Assembly: GCF_000024845.1 (NCBI RefSeq)
Contig: NC_013501.1
Coordinates: 2,584,874-2,648,873, forward strand
Reading direction: 5' to 3'
Source: Rhodothermus marinus DSM 4252
GTDB lineage: Bacteria; Bacteroidota; Rhodothermia; Rhodothermales; Rhodothermaceae
DNA: 64,000 nucleotides
Below are positions 46,579 to 55,937 of the stretch, piece by piece (position 1 is the first letter of the stretch; each line of letters starts with the position of its first letter). The notes under the pieces are model-generated. The model ran no database searches. It was not told where the DNA came from and saw nothing but the letters and a program-made list of their open reading frames with translations. Position numbers and translations under genes: made by a program.

Positions 46579-47358
46579 ATGGCCGAACCGGTAGTCGTCT
46601 GTCATCTGGGGCGCGTGGCCTACAAGCCGAGCTGGGACCTGCAGAAGCTCCTGCAGGCCCGGCTGGTGGCGGCCAAGCGCCAGGAGCCCCCGCAACGCAT
46701 CCCGCACGTGTTCCTGCTCGTCGAGCACCCGCCCGTCTATACGCTGGGCAAAAACGGCCGTCTGGACCACCTGCTGCTCTCCGAAGAAGCGCTGCGCGCC
46801 CGCGGCGCCGAGTTTTTCCATATCGATCGGGGCGGCGACATCACCTTCCACGGTCCCGGCCAGCTCGTGGGCTATCCCATCCTGGACCTGGACCGCTTTT
46901 TCACCGACATTCACCGCTACCTGCGCGAACTGGAAGAGACGATCATCCGCACCTGTGCGGACTACGGCCTGCAGGCCGGACGTGTAGCCGGCCGCACCGG
47001 CGTATGGATCGGACCGGATGCCCGGGGCCCCGAGCGGAAGATCTGCGCTATGGGCATCCGCTGCAGCCGCTGGGTGACGATGCACGGATTCGCCTTCAAC
47101 CTGAACACCGATCTGCGCTATTTCTCCTACATCGTACCCTGCGGCATTGCGGATCGGGGCGTGACGTCGCTGGCCGCCGAACTGGACCGCCCCGTCGACG
47201 AAGCCGAGGTGCGCGCGCGTCTGCTACGCCACTTTGCCGAACGCTTCGAGGCGACGCTGACCGTCCACGAAGGCGACGAAGCGTTCGCGTTTCTCGAAGA
47301 TTATCTCGAAAAAGACAACCTTGCCGCTTGGGTTAAAGCGGGCGCCGTCGTATCATAG
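46579..47358 (+). CDS. lipB: Octanoyltransferase LipB
   Basis: LipB transfers octanoyl from acyl carrier protein to apo-proteins, the first step of lipoate synthesis. The protein (259 residues) contains [20 protein letters not shown], the Lys motif [19 protein letters not shown], and the catalytic Cys in [11 protein letters not shown]. These are all canonical. The downstream neighbour is a small unknown gene. lipA is not visible in the window. Confidence 0.96.
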   Translation: MAEPVVVCHLGRVAYKPSWDLQKLLQARLVAAKRQEPPQRIPHVFLLVEHPPVYTLGKNGRLDHLLLSEEALRARGAEFFHIDRGGDITFHGPGQLVGYPILDLDRFFTDIHRYLRELEETIIRTCADYGLQAGRVAGRTGVWIGPDARGPERKICAMGIRCSRWVTMHGFAFNLNTDLRYFSYIVPCGIADRGVTSLAAELDRPVDEAEVRARLLRHFAERFEATLTVHEGDEAFAFLEDYLEKDNLAAWVKAGAVVS

Positions 47359-47423
47359 AAACGGAACCGAAACCGACCGTTTCGGTTGTCTGAGCATCGC
47401 TTCGTCAACCTGCAAGGCTGGCC

Positions 47424-47777
47424 ATGGCTGCTTTCGATCTCGATCACTTCACGCGCCAGTTGATCGCCGAAGCCCTCTTCTACGACGAGGAGTACGGCGC
47501 GCTGGGCAATCTCAGCCTGGTCGATCCGCGCGAGGGCAAAGAGCGATTTATCGCCTCCTACGTGCCGGAGGAAGGACACTTCACGATCGAGGAGGCGACG
47601 GCGTGGGAGCCGGGCGAGGTCGACGAGGAGGTGGGCTACGCGCTGGCGGTCGATTCTCGCGAGTACGGCATCTACGACACGCCCGAGGCGGCGGCCGAGG
47701 CGTTGCTGGCGCTGGCCCGTGAGCACGACCTGCTCCCGAGCATCACGCTCCTTTTCGAGGAGGACGAGGTGAGCTAA
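47424..47777 (+). CDS. Small acidic protein, unknown
   Basis: This 117-residue protein is strongly acidic, with no signal peptide or membrane segment. The C-terminal half is helical (AAAEALLALAREHDL), while the first half has short polar strands (FIASYVPEEGHFTI). I recognise no family. It follows lipB by about 65 bases and its stop overlaps the stop of the convergent DUF423 gene by four bases (CTAA). The clean coding frame and close packing support a real gene. Confidence 0.7.
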   Translation: MAAFDLDHFTRQLIAEALFYDEEYGALGNLSLVDPREGKERFIASYVPEEGHFTIEEATAWEPGEVDEEVGYALAVDSREYGIYDTPEAAAEALLALAREHDLLPSITLLFEEDEVS

Positions 47778-48151
47778 GGCCGTAGTGCCTGCCAGAGGCT
47801 CCAGGCCAGCACGCCCCACCCCAGGATGAAGGCCGTGCCGCCCAGCGGGGCCACGGCGCCCAGCCACGACGTGTTGGTGAGCACCAGCACGTAGAGGCTG
47901 CCGGAAAAGAGCACGATCCCGGCCAGGAAGCACCAGCCGGCCACGCTCAATCCCGACGCGCCCAGCTGATGCAACAGCCAGCCGGTCACTAACAGGGCCA
48001 GTGCGTGATACATCTGGTAGCGCACGCCCGTCTCGAACGTCTGCAGCCGCTCGGGACTGACGCGCGGCGCCAGCCCGTGTGCGGCAAACGCCCCCAGGGC
48101 CACCGCCAGGCCGGCCAGCACGGCACCCAGCACCAGAAACGTACGGGCCAT
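47774..48151 (-). CDS. DUF423 (YgdD-like) small membrane protein
   Basis: The protein (125 residues) has four hydrophobic segments and the DUF423 pattern AVALGAFAAHGL near the N-terminus, FETGVRYQMYHALALL, and FSGSLYVLVLTNTSWLGAVA with PLGGTAFILGW at the end. Members are membrane proteins of unknown function (YgdD in E. coli). No clear operon partner. Confidence 0.92.
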   Translation of the reverse strand: MARTFLVLGAVLAGLAVALGAFAAHGLAPRVSPERLQTFETGVRYQMYHALALLVTGWLLHQLGASGLSVAGWCFLAGIVLFSGSLYVLVLTNTSWLGAVAPLGGTAFILGWGVLAWSLWQALRP

Positions 48152-48219
48152 CGTCGCTGCTCTGGTTGGTTGCGGGTTGCTCCGGCTACGTCGGCACCCG
48201 ACGAGCGTTTCGGGTTCGG

Positions 48220-48723
48220 CTATTCTTCAGGAACGCGAATCTCGAACGTAAAGACACGGCCGTTGAGCTTCAGCGTGTAGCTGCCGGGCGCCAGACTGTC
48301 GGCCAGCATCAGGTAGAAGCGAAAAGGCCGTACCACCGGCCGGCAACGCCTGCGCTGTGGTCGGCGCATCCAGAGCTGGACGTGAAGCAGATGGCCCGTC
48401 CGTTCCTGCGCGACGCTGTCCAGCTCCGAACAGGCATCGGGAAGATTGCCTTTGATCAGCAATTCGACGGGCACCGCCTGCACAGTCGGCGACAGATCCG
48501 GTCGAAAAGGCCCCGAGCGGACGTGGACGGTATCGATCGGGGCCGGATAGCGCCAGTAGCTCCGGGTTGAATCCGGAGGAGCCAGCGAAAGCGTCACCCG
48601 GCCGTCCGGTGCCTGTCCCGTGTAGCGGTGTCCGAACCGGTCGTCCGGGTTCAACAGACGGGGGCCGGTGCAGGCGCTCCAGAGCGCCAGCATCAGCAGT
48701 CCATGCCCCCACCGCACCCGCAC
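48220..48723 (-). CDS. Lipoprotein, unknown
   Basis: This 167-residue protein has a short hydrophobic signal and a lipobox (LWSAC, Cys18), so it is lipid-anchored. The rest is polar with beta-strand tendency, including YRYPAPIDTV-like segments and LMLADSLAPGSYTLKLNGRV at the end, which looks like an immunoglobulin-like strand set. No family recognised. It is 12 bases downstream of rsfS on the same strand. Confidence 0.78.
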   Translation of the reverse strand: MRVRWGHGLLMLALWSACTGPRLLNPDDRFGHRYTGQAPDGRVTLSLAPPDSTRSYWRYPAPIDTVHVRSGPFRPDLSPTVQAVPVELLIKGNLPDACSELDSVAQERTGHLLHVQLWMRRPQRRRCRPVVRPFRFYLMLADSLAPGSYTLKLNGRVFTFEIRVPEE

Positions 48724-48735
48724 GTTCGCCAGGGA

Positions 48736-49194
48736 TTAGCCTGCTGCTGTGGCTACCGGCTCCTGCAGGAGCTGCACGTCGGCGCCGGAGCGATCTTCGG
48801 CGACCTGCTCCTGCGGCGCGTCGCCCCAGAGCCGCTCCAGCGCATAGAACGCCCGCTTCTCGGGCGTGAAGATGTGCACCACCACATCGACATAATCGAG
48901 CACAACCCACTGCAGGTGCTCCCGTCCCTCCACGTGCCAGGGACGTTCCTGACAGTGCTGCTCGATCCGTTCTTCAATCGCTTCGGCAATCGCGCGAATC
49001 TGCAGGTCCGACTGTCCGGTGCAGAGCACAAAGTAATCGGCCACGCCACTGACCTGGCGCATGTCCATCACCACCAGGTCCTGCGCCTTCTTGTCCAGCG
49101 CGGCATCGACGGCGTGCCGCGCCAGCACCCGCGACGGATAGTGCACGCGATGCCGACGATCCGACTGCATCCCTTTGGTCTGTAGCTTTGTCAT
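48736..49194 (-). CDS. rsfS: Ribosome silencing factor RsfS
   Basis: RsfS binds ribosomal protein L14 and blocks subunit joining under starvation. The protein (152 residues) has the core motifs AQDLVVMDMRQVSGVADYFV and LCTGQSDLQIRAIAEAIEER, then WVVLDYVDVVVHIFTPEKRA, FYALERLWGDA. The N-terminal 20 residues are extra basic residues. It follows the LytR_C gene by 21 bases, an order common in Bacteroidota. The C-terminal tail is variable. Confidence 0.94.
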   Translation of the reverse strand: MTKLQTKGMQSDRRHRVHYPSRVLARHAVDAALDKKAQDLVVMDMRQVSGVADYFVLCTGQSDLQIRAIAEAIEERIEQHCQERPWHVEGREHLQWVVLDYVDVVVHIFTPEKRAFYALERLWGDAPQEQVAEDRSGADVQLLQEPVATAAG

Positions 49195-49215
49195 TCCTCC
49201 TCGTTTTCGTTCGAC

Positions 49216-49686
49216 TTACTCTCGAAACGGCGTCAGTTGTGCATAATCTTTTCCAATTATGACGGAGGCATCCAGAAAGAGATCCGGCTGAATCTGCTGG
49301 CGTACCCGTTCCTCGGGAATGCCCAGCACGGCGGCTACTTTGCGGGCGGCCTCCAGATCGCCCACCCGATCGATCACCATCGAATAGGGCACGTCGAAAG
49401 ACGTGTAGTCGCCCACCTCCACGACATCAAAGCCATGTGCCCGAAGATAACGCGTCGTGCGCGCCGCCACACCGTCCACCCCGCATCCGTTACGCACTTC
49501 GAGCTGGATGATGTCGCCCACCAGATGGGCCGGATTGGCTTCCCGGACCGGATCGACGCGTGGCGCCAGCAGGCGCACGCCCAGTGCGTACAGCAGCACC
49601 CCGACGCTCCCGACCAGAAGTATGAGCAGCAGATTTTCGAGCCTTCTGGAACGCCTCTTTTCCCCGCGCCTCGTCTTTTTCGTCAT
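49216..49686 (-). CDS. Single-pass membrane protein with LytR_C domain
   Basis: The protein (156 residues) has a basic cytoplasmic start, one membrane segment (about residues 18-40), and an extracytoplasmic domain matching LytR_C (LEVRNGCGVDGVAARTTRYL, then RAHGFDVVEVGDYTSFDV). LytR_C domains occur with cell-wall enzymes, but free-standing copies like this one are usual upstream of rsfS in this phylum. Function is not established. Confidence 0.85.
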   Translation of the reverse strand: MTKKTRRGEKRRSRRLENLLLILLVGSVGVLLYALGVRLLAPRVDPVREANPAHLVGDIIQLEVRNGCGVDGVAARTTRYLRAHGFDVVEVGDYTSFDVPYSMVIDRVGDLEAARKVAAVLGIPEERVRQQIQPDLFLDASVIIGKDYAQLTPFRE

Positions 49687-49717
49687 AGCGCACGGTCAGC
49701 AGGTGCGCGCGTCGCCC

Positions 49718-50221
49718 TCAGTGGTCGTTCCAGAACAGCGCCCGCTCCGCGCTCCGAAACGGATAGTAGCCATACGGCGCCATGAAGTAGCCGTACGGGC
49801 TCTGCCGCACGGTGAACTGGAAGAGCATGTTCTCGCGCGGCCGGTAGGCAATCTCGGCGTTGCGGAGGAAAATCTGCGGCCGCCGGTTCAGGCCCAGACT
49901 ACCGCCAAACGGCGAATGGGCCACGCCAATATCTACACGCGCGGCCAGCTTGTCGCTGAACTGCCAGAGCATCGAGTTCGTGTAGACGCCCAGCGAGTAG
50001 CTGTAGCCGCCGATGGTGCCCATGCTCATCTCGTAGGAGTGCTGCATGCGGAAATGCTCCGGGCTGAACAGATCGCTCAGCGAAAAGCCGGTGCCCGGAT
50101 TGTAAAGCCGTATCGGCGCGCGCTGCACGGCCGAAGAAACGTCCGCGCGGAGCTGAGCCTGTGCTGGGACGCTCACGCCCAGCAGCACCACCAGACCGAT
50201 CAGCAGGAAAGTCTTACGCAT
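49718..50221 (-). CDS. Exported protein, probably outer-membrane associated, unknown
   Basis: The protein (167 residues) starts with a signal peptide (MRKTFLLIGLVVLLGVSVPA, cleavage near AQAQ). The mature part is rich in Tyr, Phe and Ser with alternating beta patterns (SMGTIGGYSYSLGVYTNSML, FQFTVRQSPYGYFMAPYG). This suggests a small beta-structured envelope protein. The ATG at 50221 starts the signal peptide. Divergent from tsaD. No family recognised. Confidence 0.75.
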   Translation of the reverse strand: MRKTFLLIGLVVLLGVSVPAQAQLRADVSSAVQRAPIRLYNPGTGFSLSDLFSPEHFRMQHSYEMSMGTIGGYSYSLGVYTNSMLWQFSDKLAARVDIGVAHSPFGGSLGLNRRPQIFLRNAEIAYRPRENMLFQFTVRQSPYGYFMAPYGYYPFRSAERALFWNDH

Positions 50222-50378
50222 GGCTTTTTCGGAAGTTAGGAGCGTCGTGCTTATAGTGTACACGATCCGGCCGTCATTGTCAAGAACGGCGCTTTCGGTC
50301 AATTGTTGCCCGGCTGGAAACCTTTCGCAGTTTGTTGCATGCCTTTCAACCCTGAACGTGTTTGTAGCCGATCGATCC

Positions 50379-51398
50379 GTGATCACGGAAGCCCGCACCA
50401 TTCTCGGTATCGAAACGTCGTGCGACGACACGGCCGCGGCCGTGGTCGTCGAGGGTAAGCTGCGTTCGAACGTAGTTGCTTCCCAGCAGGCCACACACCT
50501 GCGCTACGGCGGCGTAGTGCCCGAGCTGGCCTCGCGCGACCACCAGCGACGCATCGTCCCGGTCGTACGCCAGGCGCTGCAGGAAGCCGGCCTGACGCCC
50601 CGCGACCTGGACGCCGTCGCCGTCACCTACGGTCCGGGACTGGTCGGCTCGCTGCTGGTGGGCCTGAGCTTTGCCAAAGCCTTTGCGCTGGGCCTAGGGC
50701 GTCCGCTCATCGGCGTCAACCACCTGGAAGGCCACATCTACTCGGTCTTCATCGAGCCCCCCTCGCCGCCGTTTCCCTATCTGTGCCTGATCGTCTCGGG
50801 CGGGCACACCCAACTCATGCGCGTCGATGAAGGATTCCGCCACACCTTGCTGGGACGCACGCGCGACGACGCGGCCGGCGAAGCCTTCGACAAAGTGGCC
50901 CGCCTGCTGGGACTGGGCTATCCGGGCGGACCGGAAATCGACCGGCTGGCCCGCCAGGGCGATCCGAACTTTGTGGCCTTCCCACGCCCACGCCTGGAAG
51001 GCTACGACTTCTCGTTCAGCGGCCTGAAAACGGCCGTACGCTACTACCTCGATCAGTTCTCGGAGGCCGAGCGGGCCCGCCTGCTCGAGCAGCATCGCGC
51101 CGATCTCTGCGCTTCGTTTCAGCAGGCCGTCGTCGATGTATTGATCGACTCCCTGCGCCGGGCCATTCAGGATACCGGGCTCCGACACGTGGCCATCGTG
51201 GGCGGCGTTTCGGCCAACTCGGCGCTGCGTGCTGCCGCCCAGGCGCTGGCGGAGGAGCTGGACGTCCGGTTGTATATTCCACCGCTGGCCTACTGCATGG
51301 ACAACGCGGCCATGATCGCCATCACCGGCTACTTCAAGGCACGCGCCGGGCTTGAAAGCCCGCTGACGCTGGCGGCCGTCCCGGCGCTGACCGTCTGA
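50379..51398 (+). CDS. tsaD: tRNA N6-threonylcarbamoyltransferase TsaD
   Basis: TsaD transfers the threonylcarbamoyl group to A37 of tRNA. It has the ASKHA-fold signature ILGIETSCDDTAAAVV, the iron-binding HLEGH motif at residues 115-119, VSGGHTQL and the C-terminal VGGVSANSALR, with the metal Asp in CMDNAAMIAI. The length is 339 residues from the GTG at 50379. That start is two codons earlier than the conserved strand and fits the family; no clear Shine-Dalgarno site is seen. Its partner TsaB is encoded at 37058. Confidence 0.95.
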   Translation: MITEARTILGIETSCDDTAAAVVVEGKLRSNVVASQQATHLRYGGVVPELASRDHQRRIVPVVRQALQEAGLTPRDLDAVAVTYGPGLVGSLLVGLSFAKAFALGLGRPLIGVNHLEGHIYSVFIEPPSPPFPYLCLIVSGGHTQLMRVDEGFRHTLLGRTRDDAAGEAFDKVARLLGLGYPGGPEIDRLARQGDPNFVAFPRPRLEGYDFSFSGLKTAVRYYLDQFSEAERARLLEQHRADLCASFQQAVVDVLIDSLRRAIQDTGLRHVAIVGGVSANSALRAAAQALAEELDVRLYIPPLAYCMDNAAMIAITGYFKARAGLESPLTLAAVPALTV

Positions 51399-51421
51399 AA
51401 CCTGGTTTCTTTCGATCGCCT

Positions 51422-51787
51422 ATGTCGCTCGAACAGCTCCACAGCGCCATCGACCACGCCCAGAACCACCGCCCGGAGTTGCCGGAATCGCCCACCGAGG
51501 CGGACATGATCCCCTGGCGTCGGCGCATCGACGAGATCGACCGGGCGATCCTCCGCCTGCTCAACGAGCGCGCCCGCTGCGCCAACATCATCGGCTACAT
51601 CAAAAAGAAACTGGGCCTGCCCGTCTACGTACCCGAACGCGAGGAGGAAGTGCTGCGCAACGTGCTGGCGGCCAACGAAGGGCCGCTCTCCAACGAGGCC
51701 GTCCGCCGCCTGTTTGAGCGCGTGATCGACGAAACGCGCGCACTGGAACGCCAGAAATACCAGGATCTCCCTCCGGAAGCTGAATGA
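51422..51787 (+). CDS. Chorismate mutase, AroQ class
   Basis: The protein (121 residues) is a stand-alone AroQ-type chorismate mutase: RRRIDEIDRAILRLLNERAR, CANIIGYIKKKLGLPVYVPE, REEEVLRNVL and the C-terminal helix ERVIDETRALERQK. It converts chorismate to prephenate for Phe and Tyr. The N-terminal 30 residues are extra and polar. It is coupled to mltG by an ATGA overlap, a pairing that has no obvious pathway link. Confidence 0.92.
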   Translation: MSLEQLHSAIDHAQNHRPELPESPTEADMIPWRRRIDEIDRAILRLLNERARCANIIGYIKKKLGLPVYVPEREEEVLRNVLAANEGPLSNEAVRRLFERVIDETRALERQKYQDLPPEAE

Positions 51788-52827
51788 AGCGCTGGATAGC
51801 TGGAGCCGTACTGATCCTGTTGCTGCTGGCCGGTGGTCTGGCCTGGATCGCGCTGGCGCCCAACACCCCGGCATACGAAGGCACGCGCGGCGTGAAGATC
51901 CCCCGGGCGGCGAGTTTCGAGCAGGTGGTGGATTCGCTGCAGGCGGCGGGCATCCTGCGCCATCGCGTCTCGTTCGTCTGGCTGGCCCGCCTGACCGGGT
52001 GGCACCGCCAGATCAAAGCGGGCTACTACACGTTCGAGGCCGGCGCTTCCAACTATCACCTGCTCAGCGTCCTGCGCCGGGGCCTGCAGACGCCCGTCCG
52101 GGTGACCATCCCGCCGGGCTCACGCCCCGAGGTGGTGGCGGCCGTCGTCTGCCGGGCGCTCGCCTGCGCGCCCGACTCCCTGCTGGCCGCGCTGCGCGAC
52201 AGCAGCCTGGCCGCCGAACTGGGAACCGACACGCTGCACCTCTTCGGCCGCCTGCTGCCCGACACCTACTTTTTCTACTGGCTCACCGACCCGCGCACGG
52301 TGATCCGACGCATACACCGGCACTTCCTCGACTTCTTCACGCCCGAGCGGCGCGCCCGCGCCGACAGCCTGGGGCTGTCCATTGACGAGGTTGTCACGCT
52401 GGCCTCCATCGTCGAATGGGAAGCCGGACCGGAAGAGCGTCCCCGCGTTGCGGGGGTCTATCTGAATCGCCTGCGCCGGGGCATGCCGCTGCAGGCCGAC
52501 CCGACCGTCCAGTACGCCGTTCTCCAGCTGGAAGGCCAGAAGCGCCGCCTGCTCTTTGCCGACTACCAGATCGATCATCCCTACAACACGTATCGCTTTC
52601 GCGGCCTGCCGCCCGGCCCGATTACCAATCCCTCGCCGAATGCCATCGACGCCGTGCTGTATGCCGAGCGGCACGATTACCTGTACTTCGTGGCCGACGG
52701 CGAAGGCGGACACGTCTTCAGCCGCACCTTCCGGGAGCACGTGCGCGCGGCCAACCGTTATCGCCGCCTCATGGAACAGCGCCGACGCCAGGCCCGCGAC
52801 ACTACCGGCGACGGGGCGGACGGGTAG
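51784..52827 (+). CDS. mltG: Endolytic murein transglycosylase MltG
   Basis: MltG cuts newly made peptidoglycan strands at the inner membrane and sets their length. The protein (347 residues) has an N-terminal membrane anchor (about residues 5-25), a LysM-like segment (RPEVVAAVVCRALACAPD) and the catalytic region TLASIVEWEAG, with Glu211, then VAGVYLNRLRRGMPLQADPT and GPITNPSPNAIDAVL. Start overlaps the chorismate mutase stop. The 3' end overlaps the convergent OmpP1-like gene by 26 bases. Confidence 0.95.
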   Translation: MKRWIAGAVLILLLLAGGLAWIALAPNTPAYEGTRGVKIPRAASFEQVVDSLQAAGILRHRVSFVWLARLTGWHRQIKAGYYTFEAGASNYHLLSVLRRGLQTPVRVTIPPGSRPEVVAAVVCRALACAPDSLLAALRDSSLAAELGTDTLHLFGRLLPDTYFFYWLTDPRTVIRRIHRHFLDFFTPERRARADSLGLSIDEVVTLASIVEWEAGPEERPRVAGVYLNRLRRGMPLQADPTVQYAVLQLEGQKRRLLFADYQIDHPYNTYRFRGLPPGPITNPSPNAIDAVLYAERHDYLYFVADGEGGHVFSRTFREHVRAANRYRRLMEQRRRQARDTTGDGADG

Positions 52828-54400
52828 CCCGGGCACGCGGCGGCTGGAACGTGTAGGTCAGACCGATCACGAATCGATTCCGCCGCACCTCTTCGCGCAC
52901 GTAGGGCGGCCGCTCCACGTCCCCGTAGGGCTGATAGTAGTCGTCGAACTGCTCCTGCGTCCAGCCGATGTTCAGACGAAACGACTCGGCCAGTTGAATG
53001 GAAGCGCCCAGCGAACCGAACACACGGCGGCGGTCGGCCTCCGCCTCCCGGATTTCCGATTTATGCGGATCCGGGAAGACGGCCACACCACCGTAGAGCG
53101 TGGTACCGCCCATCTGGTAGGCCAATCCCAGCCGGGTATTGACCACCGGCTCCATCGTGTCCCGCACCTGGCGGTTCAGGTCCTGGATGAAGCTGCGGTT
53201 GGTGGACGCATCGAAGCGCATCTGCGACCAGTCGACCAGCTCCAGGTCCAGTCCCACGTGGAGTTGCCGGGTCTGGTAGGCAACGCCCGCCCTAAGCCGC
53301 CAGGGCGTGCGGATTTCGTAGTCGAATGAGCCCGTGCCGGCATCGCCGGGCTGGCCGCCATACCGAAGCGAGCCGCCTTCGTCGAAGAAGGTCTCCAGTT
53401 CGGTACCGTAATCTTCCTGCACGGAGAAAAAGACCGGCGTTTCCACGCCGACGCCCAGCCGCCAGCTCGGCGAGAGTTGCGCCGACAGCCCCGCCCGCAC
53501 GCTGAAGCCCTGCAGATCTGACTCGAAATAATCCTGCGCCAGCAGGTAGTCAAATCCGTACAGGAATCCCCCTTCGACCGCTACGGCATACAGGTCCGGC
53601 GTGTTCTCGTTGCGGAAATCATCCTCCTCGTACCGGCGCTCGAAGCGATAGGAGCCGGTGACGATCCCGACCGAAAGCCCCAGGAACAGGTTGGGAGCCG
53701 CTTCGATGGCTCCGCCGAAGCTCAGCTCATGCAACCCGCCCTCTTCGGTCACCTCGCCGGTCTGGCGAATGGTGGTTCCGGGCGCCACGGCCTGGTAGAA
53801 TGGATAGCGTCCGGCTTCATATTCCGAAGGCAGAAATTCGATCGCCCCGGCCTGGTAGGCGATAAAGGGAATGTCGCTGTTGAACTGAAGCTCGCCGTCC
53901 GAAGTCACCGTGTATTCGTCCGGATACGGAAGGTAGGAGTCGGTGATCGAGTTGGCGTCGTTGTCGCCCTGGAAGTAGAGGCGGCGGGTGAAGTCGGCCA
54001 CGCGGGCGTAGGCCATGCCCAGCACGAGCGAACCGCGCACGGTGGGCACCTTGTAGACGGCCACCAGGTGATCCAGGTTGGTGGCGCGTAGCTCGCTTTC
54101 CCAGTCGAAGCGATTGCCGGGCACGTGATAGGTGGCCGCATCACGGGCATTCAACCAGGTCAGCCCCCCGGACACTTCCGAGGCCCGGTAGTAGCCCAGC
54201 CCGGCCGGATTGCTGAACAGCGCGCCATAGTCGGCCAGTCCGGCCGCGCTGGCGCCGCTCATGGCCGTCAGGCGTGCACCGACGCCCGGGAGTCGCTGCG
54301 AAAAACGCCAGGCGTCATCCACGGTCTGCGCGTGGGCCTGCATGACCAGCAGCATCAGCAGGCAGAGTCCACCCGAAAGGTATCGAACGGCGTACTTCAT
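52802..54400 (-). CDS. OmpP1/FadL-like outer-membrane protein
   Basis: This 532-residue protein has a signal peptide (cleavage near AHAQT) followed by the FadL/OmpP1 start (GVGARLTAMSGASAAGLADY, then GALFSNPAGLGYYRASEVSG). The rest shows alternating beta strands to a C-terminus ending near a strand (FVIGLTYTFQ), as in outer-membrane barrels. This group includes long-chain fatty-acid and hydrophobic-compound transporters, and in Bacteroidota the related T9SS protein PorV. The substrate is not known. It is preceded in the same direction by the low-complexity lipoprotein gene. Confidence 0.85.
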   Translation of the reverse strand: MKYAVRYLSGGLCLLMLLVMQAHAQTVDDAWRFSQRLPGVGARLTAMSGASAAGLADYGALFSNPAGLGYYRASEVSGGLTWLNARDAATYHVPGNRFDWESELRATNLDHLVAVYKVPTVRGSLVLGMAYARVADFTRRLYFQGDNDANSITDSYLPYPDEYTVTSDGELQFNSDIPFIAYQAGAIEFLPSEYEAGRYPFYQAVAPGTTIRQTGEVTEEGGLHELSFGGAIEAAPNLFLGLSVGIVTGSYRFERRYEEDDFRNENTPDLYAVAVEGGFLYGFDYLLAQDYFESDLQGFSVRAGLSAQLSPSWRLGVGVETPVFFSVQEDYGTELETFFDEGGSLRYGGQPGDAGTGSFDYEIRTPWRLRAGVAYQTRQLHVGLDLELVDWSQMRFDASTNRSFIQDLNRQVRDTMEPVVNTRLGLAYQMGGTTLYGGVAVFPDPHKSEIREAEADRRRVFGSLGASIQLAESFRLNIGWTQEQFDDYYQPYGDVERPPYVREEVRRNRFVIGLTYTFQPPRARATRPPRRR

Positions 54401-54527
54401 GGTCCGCATTCAGGCTTGATGAAAGAGGTTACCTGACCGGCTGCGCCGCCTCCATGCGAAAGCCCGCGCCGGTCGGCCCTGACGCGGGCTCGGTTGCGAG
54501 AAGCCTTCCGCCATACGATTCAGGCGA

Positions 54528-55937
54528 TCAGTGGCCGCCCCTGGAACTACCGCGTCCACCGCTGCTCCGGGCCGGCGCCCGGCTGCCGCCCGACGAGCGG
54601 CTTCCGGAGGAGCGGACGGCCGGAGCCGGACGCGGCGCCGGTGCCGACTGCACCCGCGGCGCAGGGGCGCTGGAACGCGGCGGCGTGGTCCGCATCCGCG
54701 GCGCAGGCGACGTCGCACGCACCGTCGTCCGTGAACGTTCCGGCGCCGAGGTCCGCACGCGCGGCACAGGCGGCGTCGAACGAATCACCGTTCGCGAGCG
54801 CTCCGGCGCCGAGGTCTGGATGGCCGGCGCCCGGTAGGTGCGCCCCGCTTCCGGGCGGTACTGCAGCTCCTGTCGGTCGTCGTTGCCGCCACGCGGCCGC
54901 GTGCGCGTCGTGGAACGGGCGGGCCGGTCGCCCGAACGCGTGGCCGGGGCCCGCTCCGTCCGCGGCGACGTGCCCTGCGTACTCGGCTGGCGCGTCACCG
55001 TGGGCCGCTGCGATTCAGGCCGCACCGCCGCACCACGATCGCCGGAACGCGACGCTTCGCGCGTCACGGTCGAGCGCGTCCGCTCGCCGGAGCGCGTTGC
55101 CTCGCGCGTCACGGTCGAACGCCCGGTCGTCGTGCGGGGCCGCTCGGCGCTGCGCACCTGCGTGTCGCGCGTGCGCGTTACCGTGCGGGCGCGCGTCCGC
55201 GTCGCCTCCTGCGTGGTGCGCCGCTCCACTCCGGTCGACGAACTGCGCGGCGTCACCGCCGTGCTCCGCGTGGTGCGGACGACCGACCGCGTGCGCATGT
55301 CGTCGCGCTCGTAGCCGCTCCGCCCCACGGTGCGCGGGCTGCGGCCAATCCAGGCGCTACGCCCCAGCGACGAACCCCGCGGCGCGTAATTCCAGGCGAC
55401 GCGTCCCCGATAGGGCGCATAGAAATGGTAGTGGTAGTGATAGCCGGGGGCGTACGCCCACCAGTAGTAGGGACTGTAGTAGTAATAGCCAAAGCCGTAG
55501 AACCAGTAATGGCCGTGGTAAACCGGCGGCCAGTAGAAGAACGGATCGCCGAAGTAGAAGCTCAGCCGGAAACGAAACGACGGTCCGTAGTAGAAGGGGT
55601 CACAGTAGAACGGATCGTAATAAAACGGATCGAAGCAGTCGTAGTAGAAGAACGGATCGCCGTAGAAGCGGGCAAAATAGCGGCGGTAGTAGTAGGGCGA
55701 ACGGTCGTAGTAGTAGTATTCCTTGATGACCGTGCTGTCGTCGTCGTAGCGTTCGACGATGACCCGATCCGGCTGCCGTTCGTAGGCTTCTTCTTCCTCG
55801 TAATAGACCCGTTCGGTGGCCGCCAGCTGCGTGTAGCAGCCCGTCAGTCCCGGCAGAAGCAGGCCGGCCAGCAGCAGGCTCCAGAAACTACCGCGGGCCG
55901 GTTCCGTTGTGTGAAGGCGTTGCAGCAGGCGGTTCAT
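54528..55937 (-). CDS. Low-complexity lipoprotein: Tyr/Phe-rich then Arg/Ser/Thr-rich
   Basis: The 469-residue protein has a signal peptide and lipobox (PGLTGCYTQ, Cys34). An acidic stretch follows, then a Tyr/Phe/Asp/Pro-rich region (about residues 70-190) with near-repeats of FYYDPFYYDP. The second half (about 195-469) is highly basic and rich in Arg, Ser, Thr and Pro, with repeats such as STVTREATRSGERTR and RTSAPERSRTTVRAT. It ends in a Gly/Ser/Arg/His tail. It has no recognisable catalytic domain. The aromatic block may be outer-membrane or surface adhesive, and the basic tail could bind polyanions. It is preceded on the other side by proS, divergent. Confidence 0.75.
   Translation of the reverse strand: MNRLLQRLHTTEPARGSFWSLLLAGLLLPGLTGCYTQLAATERVYYEEEEAYERQPDRVIVERYDDDSTVIKEYYYYDRSPYYYRRYFARFYGDPFFYYDCFDPFYYDPFYCDPFYYGPSFRFRLSFYFGDPFFYWPPVYHGHYWFYGFGYYYYSPYYWWAYAPGYHYHYHFYAPYRGRVAWNYAPRGSSLGRSAWIGRSPRTVGRSGYERDDMRTRSVVRTTRSTAVTPRSSSTGVERRTTQEATRTRARTVTRTRDTQVRSAERPRTTTGRSTVTREATRSGERTRSTVTREASRSGDRGAAVRPESQRPTVTRQPSTQGTSPRTERAPATRSGDRPARSTTRTRPRGGNDDRQELQYRPEAGRTYRAPAIQTSAPERSRTVIRSTPPVPRVRTSAPERSRTTVRATSPAPRMRTTPPRSSAPAPRVQSAPAPRPAPAVRSSGSRSSGGSRAPARSSGGRGSSRGGH

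Noticed and set aside
54461-54490. Hairpin AGCCCGCG/CGCGGGCT between the OmpP1-like and lipoprotein genes as a terminator
   Set aside because: No T tract follows on either strand, and the 14-base loop is poor; left out.
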